A stretch of DNA of 64,000 bases from Halomonas piscis. Lineage in GTDB: Bacteria; Pseudomonadota; Gammaproteobacteria; Pseudomonadales; Halomonadaceae. Each line of letters starts with the position of its first letter. Within the stretch, counting starts at the first letter, position 1. The DNA is taken from positions 2,294,001-2,358,000 of the forward strand of contig NZ_CP119391.1 of the NCBI RefSeq assembly GCF_031886125.1, written 5' to 3'. Below the pieces are notes generated by a model. That model did not search any database. It worked only from the letters and a program-made list of their open reading frames with translations, and had not been told where the DNA came from. Shown piece by piece: positions 1-9,128 of this stretch. Both the position numbers and the translations under genes were made by a program.

Positions 1-101
1 CCAACCCCACCGAGCTGATCGGCTACTTCGTCGACGTCGACATCGTCGAGGCGCTGCCCAACTCGCTGCGCGGCGAGCTGGCCTCTCCCGAGCGCTACTG
101 A
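1..101 (+). CDS. miaB: MiaB C-terminal end (partial)
   Basis: The last 32 codons of a gene that starts left of the window; reading frame begins at base 3 and ends with TGA at 99-101. The peptide contains IGYFVDVDIVEALPNSLRGE, which matches the C-terminal TRAM domain of MiaB, the radical-SAM enzyme that adds the 2-methylthio group to i6A37 of tRNAs. The product ends soon after the NSLRG segment, earlier than E. coli MiaB. The position directly upstream of a phoH-like gene, ybeY, corC and lnt is the usual gammaproteobacterial arrangement and supports the call. Confidence 0.85.
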   Translation, partial: NPTELIGYFVDVDIVEALPNSLRGELASPERY

Positions 102-134
102 TCCGACCTCGCCTCCGCTCTATCCCCGCATAAT

Positions 135-156
135 TGCCCCGACGCCGGTCGGGGCA
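135..156 (+). repeat. Hairpin between miaB and the phoH-like gene
   Basis: A perfect 9-bp inverted repeat (TGCCCCGAC / GTCGGGGCA) with a 4-base GCCG loop. No T-tract follows, so it is not a canonical intrinsic terminator. It may be an mRNA processing or stability element inside the operon. Confidence 0.5.
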
Positions 157-198
157 GTAAGCTGGGGGCACATTTAACAACCGACGGGTTTTCCTCTC

Positions 199-1263
199 TT
201 GAGCCAGCCATCCTCTCAGGCCAACCGCATCATCACCCTAAGCCTCGAACCCAACGATCCCCAGCGGCTCGCGAGCCTTTGCGGCCAGCGGGACGAGCAC
301 CTGAAGCTGATCGAAAGCCGCCTGGACATCACCCTGCGCAATCGCGGCAACGTCTTTCAGCTGGCCGGCGCCGCCAACCGCATCAAGGCGGCGGCCAACG
401 TGCTCGAACACCTCTATCGCGAGACCGCCTCTCACGAGCTGGAGGCCGATACGGTACACCTCTTTCTGCAGGAGTCCGGCCTCGAGGCGCTGGCCGAAGA
501 GGACGCCGGCGACCCCGACGATAGCGTCGTGATCCGCACGCCGCGCACCGTCATCAAGCCGCGCGGCGTCAATCAGCAGCGCTACGTGTCGAGCGTGCGC
601 GAGCACGACATCAACTTCGGCATCGGCCCGGCGGGCACGGGCAAGACCTACCTGGCGGTAGCCGCGGCGGTGGAAGCGCTCAACCAGCAGGAAGTGCGCC
701 GTATTCTGCTGGTGCGCCCGGCGGTGGAAGCCGGCGAAAAGCTCGGCTTTCTCCCCGGCGATCTGGCCCAGAAGATCGACCCCTACCTGCGCCCGCTTTA
801 CGACGCGCTCTACGAGATGATCGGCTTTGAGCAGGTGTCCAAGCTCATCGAGCGCCAGATCATCGAAATCGCCCCGCTGGCCTACATGCGCGGGCGCACG
901 CTGAACAACGCCTACATCATTCTCGACGAAAGCCAGAACACCACGCCCGAGCAGATGAAGATGTTCCTCACCCGAATCGGCTTTGGCTCCACCGCGGTAA
1001 TCACCGGCGACGTCACCCAGGTGGACCTGCCCAAGGGGCAGCGCTCGGGGCTGATTCAGGTGCTCGACGTGCTCAGGGAAACCCCCGGCATCGGCACCAC
1101 CCACTTTGCCGCCAAGGACGTGGTCCGCCATCCGCTGGTGCAGCGTATCATCGAAGCCTACGACGAATACGAATCCCGGGAAGAAGCCGAGGAGCGCAGG
1201 CGCCACGAGGCGCGCAAGCAGGAGCGCGAGGAGCGTCTCAGAGCCCGCGACGGTTCCTCATGA
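199..1263 (+). CDS. ybeZ: PhoH-family ATPase (YbeZ)
   Basis: A 354-residue cytoplasmic ATPase of the PhoH family. An N-terminal KH-like region (about residues 10-80) precedes the P-loop ATPase domain, with Walker A GPAGTGKT at 143-150 and a Walker B-type ILDESQN near 240. The C-terminus is a charged Arg/Glu-rich tail. The start is TTG at 199; the protein lines up with YbeZ from RIITLSLEP onward, and no better-placed ATG precedes that. It overlaps ybeY by 4 bases (ATGA), implying translational coupling. YbeZ is known to work with YbeY in ribosome and RNA metabolism. Confidence 0.93.
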   Translation: MSQPSSQANRIITLSLEPNDPQRLASLCGQRDEHLKLIESRLDITLRNRGNVFQLAGAANRIKAAANVLEHLYRETASHELEADTVHLFLQESGLEALAEEDAGDPDDSVVIRTPRTVIKPRGVNQQRYVSSVREHDINFGIGPAGTGKTYLAVAAAVEALNQQEVRRILLVRPAVEAGEKLGFLPGDLAQKIDPYLRPLYDALYEMIGFEQVSKLIERQIIEIAPLAYMRGRTLNNAYIILDESQNTTPEQMKMFLTRIGFGSTAVITGDVTQVDLPKGQRSGLIQVLDVLRETPGIGTTHFAAKDVVRHPLVQRIIEAYDEYESREEAEERRRHEARKQEREERLRARDGSS

Positions 1264-1763
1264 GCCGGCCCGAGCGCGATATTCCGTCCTTCAGCGACGC
1301 CGTTGTCGATCGCCAGGTAGCCGTCTCGGCCGTCGACAACATTGCCCTTCCCGGCCAGCCGGCGCTGGCGCGCTGGGCGGGCGGCGTGCTGGCCCACCAC
1401 CCGGACGCCCCCGGCAGCGAGCTCACCGTGCGCTTTGTCACGGCGGAGGAAAGCCGGGCGCTCAACCGCGACTACCGCGGTCGGGACAAGCCCACCAACG
1501 TGCTTTCCTTCCCCTTCGAGGCGCCGCCCGGGGTCAACCTTGGGCTGCTGGGGGACCTGGTGATCTGCCACGCCGTGGTTGCCGACGAAGCGCAGAGCCA
1601 GCGCAAGGCGCTCGCCGATCACTATGCCCATATGGTGGTACATGGCACCCTGCACCTGCTAGGGTATGATCATGTTGACGACGATGAGGCCGACGTCATG
1701 GAGCAGCTGGAGCGCGAGATACTCGCCGGGTTCGGCATTGCCGACCCCTACGCCGCCGGCTGA
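1260..1763 (+). CDS. ybeY: Endoribonuclease YbeY (rRNA maturation factor)
   Basis: A 167-residue metal-dependent endoribonuclease needed for 16S rRNA 3'-end processing and ribosome quality control. The zinc site is visible as [11 protein letters not shown], with H128, H132 and H138 in the family's Hx3Hx5H pattern, following [14 protein letters not shown], another YbeY signature. The ATG overlaps the stop of the phoH-like gene. The gene lies in the conserved miaB-ybeZ-ybeY-corC-lnt order. Confidence 0.96.
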   Translation: MSRPERDIPSFSDAVVDRQVAVSAVDNIALPGQPALARWAGGVLAHHPDAPGSELTVRFVTAEESRALNRDYRGRDKPTNVLSFPFEAPPGVNLGLLGDLVICHAVVADEAQSQRKALADHYAHMVVHGTLHLLGYDHVDDDEADVMEQLEREILAGFGIADPYAAG

Positions 1764-1833
1764 CGTCAGCCATCGCCCTGTCGCACGAGCCGGTGCGATA
1801 TCACCCAACGCGATACCACAAGGGAACCCGCGC

Positions 1834-2715
1834 ATGAGCGACGACCGAACGAGCACGTCAGCGTCCAGAAACTGGATGGGCAAGCTCTTTGGCGCCTTTA
1901 CCGGAGACGGCGACGACCTGCATTCACGCGACGAGCTGATGGCCTTCCTGCGCGATACCGCAGGCAGGCTCAAGCTGGATCAGGACGCCCTGACCATCAT
2001 CGAAGGCGCTTTGCACATCAGCGACCAGCAGGTGCGCGAAATACTCATTCCGCGCTCTCGGGTGATTGCCATCACCCTCGATCAGCCGGTGGAAGGCTAT
2101 CTGCCGCTGATCGAGGAAACCGGCCACTCGCGCTACCCGGTCATCGGCGACAACCTCGACGACGTCAAGGGGCTTTTGCTGGCCAAGGACCTTTTGCCGC
2201 TGCTCTCGCGCTCCCAGCAGCAGCGCGACGCCTTCCAGCTCGACGAGGTGCTGCGCCCGGCCATGTTCGTGCCCGAGTCCAAACGGCTCAACAGCCTGCT
2301 CAAGGAGTTTCGCGATACCCATAACCACATGGCCGTGGTCGTCGACGAATACGGCGGCACTGCCGGTATCATCACCATCGAGGACATTCTCGAGCAGATC
2401 GTCGGCGACATCGAAGACGAGCACGACACCGACGAGGACGACGATATCCGCCCGCTCGACGACGGCCGCTTTGCGGTGCGCGCGCTGACGCCCATCGACG
2501 ACTTCAACGCGCGCTTTGACACCGGCTTCAGCGACGACGAATTCGACACCCTGGGGGGGCTGGTCATGCAGCAGTTCGGCCACCTGCCAGGGCGCGGCGA
2601 GCAGACCTGCATTGGCGGCTACTGCTTTACCGTGCTCAACGCCGACAACCGTCGCATCCGCCTGCTGGAAGTCGCCCCCGACCCGGGCGATCCCCCCGCC
2701 GCTCCCGACGCCTGA
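1834..2715 (+). CDS. corC: CorC/YbeX CBS-pair protein
   Basis: A 293-residue cytoplasmic protein with a tandem CBS pair (about residues 65-190) and a C-terminal CorC_HlyC/transporter-associated domain (about 205-285). EYGGTAGIITIEDILEQIVG is typical at the end of the CBS pair. There are no membrane segments. CorC/YbeX proteins are linked to Mg/Co efflux and, in recent work, to ribosome metabolism. The chosen ATG at 1834 gives MSDDRTS; the frame is open further upstream, but that extension overlaps ybeY and has no family similarity. The next gene, lnt, follows after 26 bases. Confidence 0.93.
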   Translation: MSDDRTSTSASRNWMGKLFGAFTGDGDDLHSRDELMAFLRDTAGRLKLDQDALTIIEGALHISDQQVREILIPRSRVIAITLDQPVEGYLPLIEETGHSRYPVIGDNLDDVKGLLLAKDLLPLLSRSQQQRDAFQLDEVLRPAMFVPESKRLNSLLKEFRDTHNHMAVVVDEYGGTAGIITIEDILEQIVGDIEDEHDTDEDDDIRPLDDGRFAVRALTPIDDFNARFDTGFSDDEFDTLGGLVMQQFGHLPGRGEQTCIGGYCFTVLNADNRRIRLLEVAPDPGDPPAAPDA

Positions 2716-2741
2716 CCGGCGTTTTCACAGGATACCGTTTG

Positions 2742-4256
2742 ATGAAGGAACCCCTTGTTAGCCGCCGCTCGCCGGCCTTTTACGGCCAGCTCCTGGCGGC
2801 GCTGATTGCCGGCGTTCTCACTACGTTGACCGCTTCCCCGTTTAAGCTCTGGTGGCTGGGCCCCGTGGCCATCGCGCTGGTCTACACCGGCCTTTATCGT
2901 CTGACGCCGGCCCAGGCGGCCTTCAAGGGATGGCTCTACGGCGTGGGGCTCTTTGCCAGCGGCACCTCCTGGGTCTACGTCTCGATCCACGACTACGGCT
3001 ATACCGGCGTGCCGCTGGCGGTGTTTCTTACCGCGCTGTTCGTCGTCGTACTGGCGCTGTTTTTCGCCGCGACGCTGTGGCTTTATCGGCGCTTTTTCAC
3101 CCCCCGACTGGCGTTTTTGACCTTCGCCGGCATCTGGGTGCTGGGCGAGGTGCTGCGCACCTACCTGTTTACCGGCTTTCCCTGGCTGCTGCTGGGCTCA
3201 AGCCAGGTGGATGCGCCGCTGGCCGAGTGGGCGCCGGTAGGCGGGGTTTATCTGCTGTCGCTGCTGGTGGCCCTGAGCGGCACTCTGCTGGCCGAGCTGG
3301 TGCTCTGCCGCCGCCTCTGGGCCGTAGCGCCGCTTGCCGCCATCTGGCTGGTGCCGCTCGCCCTGCCCGGCCAGTGGACGCACCGCGCCGACGCCGAGCC
3401 GACCCGGGTTGCCCTGCTCCAGGGCAACCTCCCCCAACTGACCAAGTGGACCGCCGAGGGCCAGCGCGAAGCCGCCAACACCTACGCCAGGCTGACCCGG
3501 CAGGTCGCCGATGACGTCGACCTGATCCTGTGGCCGGAAACCGCGCTGCCCATGGCCGAGCAGGACGCGCGCATGGTGCTGTCCCGGGTGCAGGCCAACC
3601 TGGCACCGGATACCGCGCTGATGACCGGCATCGTCCAGCGCAACGCGGCCGGACAGTACTTCAACAGCGTCGTCGGCGTAGGCGACGTCGAGGGCAGCTA
3701 CCAGAAGGAGCATCTTGTACCCTTTGGCGAATACCTGCCGCTGGAAAGCTTGCTGCGCGGCACCATCGACTTCTTTGACCTGCCGATGTCGACCTTTGCC
3801 TCCGGCGCCGGCGAGCAGACGCCCATGAGCGCGGCGGGCACGGCGCTGGGCAACGCCATCTGCTACGAAATCATCTATCCGCAGCTGGTCGCCAGCCGCG
3901 CCCGGCACAGCGGCGCGCTGATCACCGTCTCCAACGACACCTGGTTTGGCGGCTCCATCGGCCCCCACCAGCACCTGCAGATGGCGCGGCTGCGCGCCCG
4001 GGAAAACGGCCGCTACGTGCTGCGCGCCACCAGCAACGGCATTACCGCCATCATCAACCCCAAAGGCGAAGTCGAGGCCCGAGCGCCGCAGTTCGAGGCC
4101 GCGAGCCTCACCGGCGAGTTTTACGCCATGGAGGGGCTTACGCCCTTTACCCGGCTGGGCAGCTGGCCGGCCTGGCTTCTGGCCGGCGCGCTGGTCATAC
4201 CCGGCCTTGTCCGCCGGCGCCGAGCAACGGCCGGCCCGGAGAGCCAGCGGCGCTAG
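2742..4256 (+). CDS. lnt: Apolipoprotein N-acyltransferase
   Basis: A 504-residue inner-membrane enzyme that N-acylates the mature cysteine of lipoproteins. Several N-terminal membrane segments (to about residue 210) precede a periplasmic nitrilase domain. The catalytic triad can be placed: E266 in WPETALP, K322 in [14 protein letters not shown] and C374 in [10 protein letters not shown]; a last membrane helix closes the protein. The ATG at 2742 is preferred over the TTG one codon upstream. The stop overlaps the convergent aroC stop through a shared CTAG. Its product acts before LolA, also encoded in this window. Confidence 0.96.
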   Translation: MKEPLVSRRSPAFYGQLLAALIAGVLTTLTASPFKLWWLGPVAIALVYTGLYRLTPAQAAFKGWLYGVGLFASGTSWVYVSIHDYGYTGVPLAVFLTALFVVVLALFFAATLWLYRRFFTPRLAFLTFAGIWVLGEVLRTYLFTGFPWLLLGSSQVDAPLAEWAPVGGVYLLSLLVALSGTLLAELVLCRRLWAVAPLAAIWLVPLALPGQWTHRADAEPTRVALLQGNLPQLTKWTAEGQREAANTYARLTRQVADDVDLILWPETALPMAEQDARMVLSRVQANLAPDTALMTGIVQRNAAGQYFNSVVGVGDVEGSYQKEHLVPFGEYLPLESLLRGTIDFFDLPMSTFASGAGEQTPMSAAGTALGNAICYEIIYPQLVASRARHSGALITVSNDTWFGGSIGPHQHLQMARLRARENGRYVLRATSNGITAIINPKGEVEARAPQFEAASLTGEFYAMEGLTPFTRLGSWPAWLLAGALVIPGLVRRRRATAGPESQRR

Positions 4257-5320
4257 CCGGCCTCGCCGTTCTGGCCGCGCTGGCGCAGCCAGTGATCCAT
4301 CAGCGCAAGCGCCATCATGGCCTCGGCGATGGGCGTGGCGCGAATGCCCACGCAGGGATCGTGGCGGCCCTTGGTCACCACCTCCACGGCCTCGCCCTGG
4401 ACGTTCACCGAGCGCCCGGGTGTGGTGATGCTGGAGGTTGGCTTCAGCGCCAGCCGAGCCACCACCGGCTGGCCGCTGGAGATCCCGCCCAGCACGCCGC
4501 CGGCGTTGTTGGTCAGAAAGCCGTCGTCCGGGGTCATTTCATCGCGGTGCTCGCTGCCGCGCTGGGCCACGGCGGCAAAGCCCGCGCCGATTTCCACCCC
4601 CTTCACCGCGTTGATGCCCATCAGCGCGCGGGCGATGTCGGCGTCCAGGCGATCGAACACCGGCTCGCCCAGCCCCACCGGCACGCCCTCGGCGATCACG
4701 GTCACCTCCGCGCCCACGGAATCCTGGTCCCGGCGCAGCTGATCCATATACGCTTCAAGCTCGGGCACGCGCTCGGCATCCGGGCAGAAAAACGCGTTCT
4801 GCTCCACCGCCTCCCAGCTTTTGAACGCCATTTCCAACGGCCCCAGCCGGCTCATGTAGCCGCGAATCTCTACGCCCCGGGCGGCGAGATATTTCCTGGC
4901 AATGGCGCCGGCGGCCACGCGCATGGCGGTTTCCCGGGCGCTTGAACGCCCGCCGCCGCGGTAGTCACGGCGGCCGTACTTGTGGTGATAGGTATAGTCG
5001 GCATGGGCCGGGCGGAACTGATCCTTGATCTTCGAGTAGTCCTTCGAGCGCTGGTCGGTATTCTCGATCAAAAGCCCGATGGGCGTACCGGTGGTTTCAC
5101 CCTCGAACACCCCGGAAAGGATCCGCACCCGGTCGGCCTCCTTGCGCTGGGTCGTGTGGCGAGAGCTGCCCGGTCGGCGGCGGTCAAGGTCGCGCTGCAG
5201 GTCGTCTTCGCACAGCGCAAGCCCCGGCGGGCAGCCGTCCACAATGGCGCCAAGGGCCTCGCCGTGGCTTTCGCCGAAAGTGGTGACGGTAAAGAGTTTG
5301 CCAAAGGTATTGCCTGACAT
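4253..5320 (-). CDS. aroC: Chorismate synthase
   Basis: A 355-residue FMN-dependent enzyme making chorismate from EPSP, the last shikimate-pathway step. The N-terminus [20 protein letters not shown] and the internal [18 protein letters not shown] segment (here [14 protein letters not shown]) and [12 protein letters not shown] are AroC signatures. The start at 5320 matches the family; the frame is open 21 codons further, but that part has no similarity. It lies 13 bases after prmB, so the two are probably co-transcribed, as in other gammaproteobacteria. Confidence 0.97.
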   Translation of the reverse strand: MSGNTFGKLFTVTTFGESHGEALGAIVDGCPPGLALCEDDLQRDLDRRRPGSSRHTTQRKEADRVRILSGVFEGETTGTPIGLLIENTDQRSKDYSKIKDQFRPAHADYTYHHKYGRRDYRGGGRSSARETAMRVAAGAIARKYLAARGVEIRGYMSRLGPLEMAFKSWEAVEQNAFFCPDAERVPELEAYMDQLRRDQDSVGAEVTVIAEGVPVGLGEPVFDRLDADIARALMGINAVKGVEIGAGFAAVAQRGSEHRDEMTPDDGFLTNNAGGVLGGISSGQPVVARLALKPTSSITTPGRSVNVQGEAVEVVTKGRHDPCVGIRATPIAEAMMALALMDHWLRQRGQNGEAG

Positions 5321-5333
5321 GGGCGTTATGTCC

Positions 5334-6296
5334 TCACTCGAAAGACGCCGCGCAGGCGTCGAGTTCAGCGGCGGAGAGCGCAAACACGCCCTGCCCGCCG
5401 CGTTCGAATTCCAGCCACACGAAGGGCACGTCGGGAAAGGCCGCTTCCAGGTGGCGATCGGAGTTGCCGACTTCCACGATCAGCCAGCCGTCGTCGGTCA
5501 GGTGGTGGCGCGCATCGCGCAGCATGCGCCGCACGATATCCAGGCCGTCGCGGCCCGCTCCCAGCGCCATCTCGGGCTCGTGGCGAAACTCCGCCGGCAT
5601 GGTGGCCAGGTCTCGGGCGTCGACGTAGGGCGGGTTGGCCACGATCAGCTCAAAGCGCTGCCCGGTCAGGCCGTCGAACACGTCGGCTTCTACCGCGCGC
5701 ACTCGGTCGCCCACCTCGTGGCGGGTGATGTTTTCCTTCGCTACCGCCAGCGCGTCTTGGCTCACGTCAGTCAGTATCACCTCGCAGGTCGGCAGATAGC
5801 GCGCGGTGGCGATGCCGATGCAGCCCGAGCCGGTGCACAGGTCCAGCACCCGGGCCGGCGGCTCGTCACCAAAAAAGGCGCTGAAACCGTCTTCGACAAG
5901 CTCGGCAACCGGCGAGCGCGGGATCAGCACGCGCTTGTCGACGTTGAACGCCAGCCCGGCAAAAAACGCCTCGCCCAGCAGGTACGCCAAGGGCTCGCGC
6001 CGGGTGATCCGCTTGCGCGCCAGCGCCACGATGCGCGCCCGCTCCACGGGCAGAAGCGTGGCGTCGAGCACCGCCGGATCCACGTCCCAGGGAAGGTGCA
6101 GCGCGCCGAGCACAAGCGCCACGGCCTCGTCCCAGGCGGAGTCCGTGCCGTGGCCGTAGTGCAGCCCGGCCAGATGAAATTCGCTGGTCACCCAGCGCAC
6201 GCAGTCGCGCAGCCGAGGCAGCCCGGCGGCCAGCTCGGCATCAGGCTGGAAAAGCGTCGAGGCGGATCGGGGCTTGGCAAAAAGCAGACGGGTCAC
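5334..6296 (-). CDS. prmB: Ribosomal protein uL3 glutamine methyltransferase
   Basis: A 320-residue SAM-dependent methyltransferase that modifies a glutamine of ribosomal protein L3. The Rossmann domain has the SAM motif [14 protein letters not shown] (about residues 138-151) and the N5-glutamine catalytic motif NPPYVD. The N-terminal [17 protein letters not shown] segment distinguishes PrmB from PrmC. The start is GTG at 6296. The gene sits just upstream of aroC, the usual neighbour of prmB. The 170-base gap to the divergent Smr gene must hold both promoters. Confidence 0.95.
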   Translation of the reverse strand: MTRLLFAKPRSASTLFQPDAELAAGLPRLRDCVRWVTSEFHLAGLHYGHGTDSAWDEAVALVLGALHLPWDVDPAVLDATLLPVERARIVALARKRITRREPLAYLLGEAFFAGLAFNVDKRVLIPRSPVAELVEDGFSAFFGDEPPARVLDLCTGSGCIGIATARYLPTCEVILTDVSQDALAVAKENITRHEVGDRVRAVEADVFDGLTGQRFELIVANPPYVDARDLATMPAEFRHEPEMALGAGRDGLDIVRRMLRDARHHLTDDGWLIVEVGNSDRHLEAAFPDVPFVWLEFERGGQGVFALSAAELDACAASFE

Positions 6297-6466
6297 GTTG
6301 AGTCCTTGGCGGTGAGGTTGGCAATAGCGAAACGGCGATTGCGCTACGGCGGCAAAGCGTTGATTGTACCTTTCGCGCCGGCCGGTTCACAGCGGCGCCT
6401 GTCACGCTATACTGTGCCCCCTTGCGAGACATTTTCTGCGATTTTCCCTGAGACGCCGAGCCTGCC

Positions 6467-7051
6467 ATGAACCGCCGCCGCTACCCGCACGACGACTCAC
6501 CTCATGACGATGACTTCAGCGCCTTTCGCCAGGCGCTCGAGGCTTCCGGGGTGCGTCGCCTGAACACCAATCGGGCGGATACCGGCAAGCCCAAACCGGC
6601 GGCTGTCGACAAGGCAATGCGGCGCAAGGCGGCGGTGGAAAGCCAAACGCTGAACACCACCGGGCGCACCTCGGACGGCCGGGTCGAAGCCGTGCGCCCC
6701 TCCGAGTACCTGGAGTTTTCGCTGCCGGACCTGCCCTGGCGCACCCTGAGCCAGCTGAAGCGCGGCCGAACCGCCTGGCAGGCCGGGCTCGACCTGCACG
6801 GCTATACCCTGGAAGAGGCGCGCCTGGAACTTGAGAGCTTTCTTCGCGACGCCGCTGCCCGGGGGCTTCGCTGTGTGATCGTGGTTCACGGCAAGGCCTG
6901 GGGGGCCACGGCGAACTTCCCCGTGCTCAAGAGCCATACCAACGCCTGGCTGCGCGAGTGGCCCGGGGTGCTGGCGTTCTGCTCGGCAACGGACGCCGAC
7001 GGCGGCACCGGCGCCGTTTACGTGCTGCTGAAAAAACCCGGCCGCGGCTAG
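6467..7051 (+). CDS. Smr-domain protein (SmrA/SmrB-like)
   Basis: A 194-residue protein with a disordered N-terminal half and a C-terminal Smr domain (about residues 105-192). The domain shows LDLHGYTLEEA and HGKAWGATANFPVLK, where the family's HGxG is HGKAWG, and ends GGTGAVYVLLKK. Smr domains are nucleases or nucleic-acid binding modules; SmrB cuts mRNA at collided ribosomes. Whether this is the SmrA or SmrB type is not decided by sequence alone. Its stop overlaps the convergent patatin gene in a CTAG. Confidence 0.88.
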   Translation: MNRRRYPHDDSPHDDDFSAFRQALEASGVRRLNTNRADTGKPKPAAVDKAMRRKAAVESQTLNTTGRTSDGRVEAVRPSEYLEFSLPDLPWRTLSQLKRGRTAWQAGLDLHGYTLEEARLELESFLRDAAARGLRCVIVVHGKAWGATANFPVLKSHTNAWLREWPGVLAFCSATDADGGTGAVYVLLKKPGRG

Positions 7052-8073
7052 TCACCCACCGGCGGATCGTCGGCGCAGGGCAGCTGCGCGCGGGCGTCGC
7101 TGCTCAGATGATGCTTCAAGGCGTCGTCGGCCAGATGGCGCCCCAGCCGAATCAGGTCTTCCGCGCGATGAAACTCGTAGGCGCTGCACACGGTCTTGGG
7201 CACGTCGATCAGCACGTCGGGCGGATAGCCGGCGATCTTGTATTTGGCAAGGGCCGCCTGAGTAATGTCGAAGGACTCAAGGATCATGTCCAGCTTGCCC
7301 CATTCGCGCTTGCCGCGCGCTTCGGCTTCGCTAACGTCGCTCTTCTCGCCGCCGAAGCTGCCGATTCCCTGCCACAAACGACGGGTCGCCGTGCGCACTT
7401 CGCCCATCCAGCGGCTGACCACCTGGGCGTTCTCGCTCATGTCCACCACCCGCTCGGCGGGCCTTTCCGGCAGCAGCTCCTCAAGCGTGGCCGCCTGAGC
7501 GCTATGGGCCGTGGCGTTGACCGCCACCACGATATCCGCTTCGTGGGCGGCCAGCACCGGCATCAGCGGCAGCGGGTTCAAAAGGCCGCCGTCCACCAGC
7601 ACCTGGTCGCCCAGGTTCACCGGCGTGATGACCCCGGGCACGGCAATGGAGGCGCGGATGGCGCGCAGCAGCAAGCCGTTCTGGAACCACACTTCGCGCT
7701 GGCGTATCAGGTCGGTGGCCACCGTGGTCACCGGAATCGGCAGGTCTTCCAGGCGCACGTCGTGGATCATGGCGTCCAGCTTGTCCATTACCTTGTTGGC
7801 GCGCATCGCCCCCATGGGGCTCCAGGTCACGTCAACCAGCCGCAGCACGTCCAGGTAGTCCAGCTGGCTGACCCACTCCCGGTATTCGGGCAGCTTGCCC
7901 GCGGCGTAGATCCCTCCGACCAGCGCGCCCATGGAGCAGCCGGCAATGGAGACGATGTCAACCCCCCGGGCTTCCAGGGCGTCGATCACGCCGATATGGG
8001 CATAGCCCCGGGCACCGCCGCTGCCCAGCACCAGCGCCACCTTGCACCTGCTGGCTTTTGCTTGTTCGTTCAT
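7048..8073 (-). CDS. Patatin-like phospholipase (RssA type)
   Basis: A 341-residue patatin-family serine acyl hydrolase. Near the N-terminus are the oxyanion loop GSGGARGYAHIG, the nucleophile motif GCSMG and later the catalytic aspartate in VDGGLLNPLP. No signal peptide is seen, so it is probably cytoplasmic or peripheral. It starts 6 bases after the alpha/beta hydrolase stop, so both hydrolases are probably one operon. The natural substrate is unknown; RssA-like proteins are often conserved without a defined function. Confidence 0.88.
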   Translation of the reverse strand: MNEQAKASRCKVALVLGSGGARGYAHIGVIDALEARGVDIVSIAGCSMGALVGGIYAAGKLPEYREWVSQLDYLDVLRLVDVTWSPMGAMRANKVMDKLDAMIHDVRLEDLPIPVTTVATDLIRQREVWFQNGLLLRAIRASIAVPGVITPVNLGDQVLVDGGLLNPLPLMPVLAAHEADIVVAVNATAHSAQAATLEELLPERPAERVVDMSENAQVVSRWMGEVRTATRRLWQGIGSFGGEKSDVSEAEARGKREWGKLDMILESFDITQAALAKYKIAGYPPDVLIDVPKTVCSAYEFHRAEDLIRLGRHLADDALKHHLSSDARAQLPCADDPPVGD

Positions 8074-8079
8074 GGTTCC

Positions 8080-9015
8080 TCAGCGCAGCGCCTGGCCAGC
8101 CGCACAGCCGTTGACCACCGCATCGGCTACGGCGTTAACGCGATCGCGTTCCAGATGGAGATGATGCCCACCGGGCACGACCTGGCGGGTCAGGTTGGGT
8201 ACCGCCGCCCGGGCCTTTGCGGCAAAGGCGCGCTCGCCGAGAATGCCCTGCTCGCCCTCCACCAGCTGCACCGGGCAGCGGATATCGGCCAGCAGCGCCA
8301 GCACCTGCTCCGGCGTAAAACGCACCGGCGAGGGCTTGAGCAGCCGACTGTCGGTACGCAGCGTCACGCGGCCGTCTTCCAGTCGGCGGCTGTTGCGCTC
8401 GACCAGCGGCGCGGCGGTATCGGCATCGATGGGCGTGACGCCGCCGGCTACCCGGGCGGCAACGGCGCTTGTGACATCCGCATAGCCGGGCATGCGCGAC
8501 GAACGCAGGCGGTGGGCGAGAAAGCCGCGGCGCAGCTGGGAGGCGGTATCTTCGACGGCGGTGGACAACATTCCCAGGCCGTCGATCAGCACCAGCCGGC
8601 GGATTTTTTCGGGAAGCGCAGCGGCCAGCAGGCAGGCCACCGCCGCCCCCATGGAATGCCCTACCAGCACGGCGTCGTCCAGCGCCAGCGCGTCCATGGC
8701 GTCCAGCACGTCGTGGCCGTAGTCCCAAATGGCATAGTCATCGGTAGCGACGGCGTTGGCGGCGGACAGGCCGTGCCCGCGAAAATCCAGCGCTACCAGG
8801 CGTATATCCAGCCTTTCGGCGAGTTGCGGCCCCAGGCGTGAGAAACTGGCGGCGTTATCCAGCCAGCCGTGCAGCCCAAGCCACACCGGCGCCTGCTCGC
8901 GCCCCCAGGCAAGCGCCGCTATCCTGCCTTCGGCCAGCGACAGCGAAGTGACGTCGGTGGCGCCAGCGTCTACCATGCCGGCACTGTCCTGCAGCATCGT
9001 GCTGTTCATTGTCAT
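8080..9015 (-). CDS. Alpha/beta hydrolase
   Basis: A 311-residue alpha/beta-hydrolase-fold enzyme. The HG oxyanion motif appears in LGLHGWLDNAASF, the nucleophile elbow is VGHSMGAA, and a C-terminal GGHHLHLE supplies the catalytic histidine. The ATG at 9015 has a GGAGG-type ribosome site (TGGAGGATGG). It is immediately followed by the patatin gene. Substrate is unknown; esterase or lipase-like activity on acyl compounds would fit the pairing but is inference. Confidence 0.85.
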   Translation of the reverse strand: MTMNSTMLQDSAGMVDAGATDVTSLSLAEGRIAALAWGREQAPVWLGLHGWLDNAASFSRLGPQLAERLDIRLVALDFRGHGLSAANAVATDDYAIWDYGHDVLDAMDALALDDAVLVGHSMGAAVACLLAAALPEKIRRLVLIDGLGMLSTAVEDTASQLRRGFLAHRLRSSRMPGYADVTSAVAARVAGGVTPIDADTAAPLVERNSRRLEDGRVTLRTDSRLLKPSPVRFTPEQVLALLADIRCPVQLVEGEQGILGERAFAAKARAAVPNLTRQVVPGGHHLHLERDRVNAVADAVVNGCAAGQALR

Positions 9016-9035
9016 CCATCCTCCAGGAGTCCGTC

Positions 9036-9128
9036 ATGAGGCCACGCCGCGACACCGTCGTCCGCAACCGGGTCTTTTTCATCACCGTGATTGCCGCTCT
9101 GGCGGTGGGCGCCTGGCTTTTGCGCTAG
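9036..9128 (+). CDS. Putative 30-residue single-span membrane micro-protein
   Basis: A short ORF (ATG 9036, TAG 9126-9128) with a good AGGAG at 9025-9029, 6 bases before the start. The peptide has a basic N-terminus (MRPRRDTVVRNR) and one hydrophobic span (VFFITVIAALAVGAWLL). It is divergent from the alpha/beta hydrolase, and its stop overlaps the stop of the convergent NSS transporter in a CTAG. It is not the MetS-type small subunit of NSS transporters by sequence. The ribosome site and topology make it plausible, but there is no homology evidence. Confidence 0.45.
   Translation: MRPRRDTVVRNRVFFITVIAALAVGAWLLR

Noticed and set aside
2739..2741. TTG one codon before the lnt ATG as the true start
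   Set aside because: The adjacent ATG is the simpler choice and no feature favours the TTG.
6958..8841. A 627-codon plus-strand frame across the patatin and alpha/beta hydrolase genes
   Set aside because: It spans two well-supported minus-strand genes and their junction, with no motif of its own.
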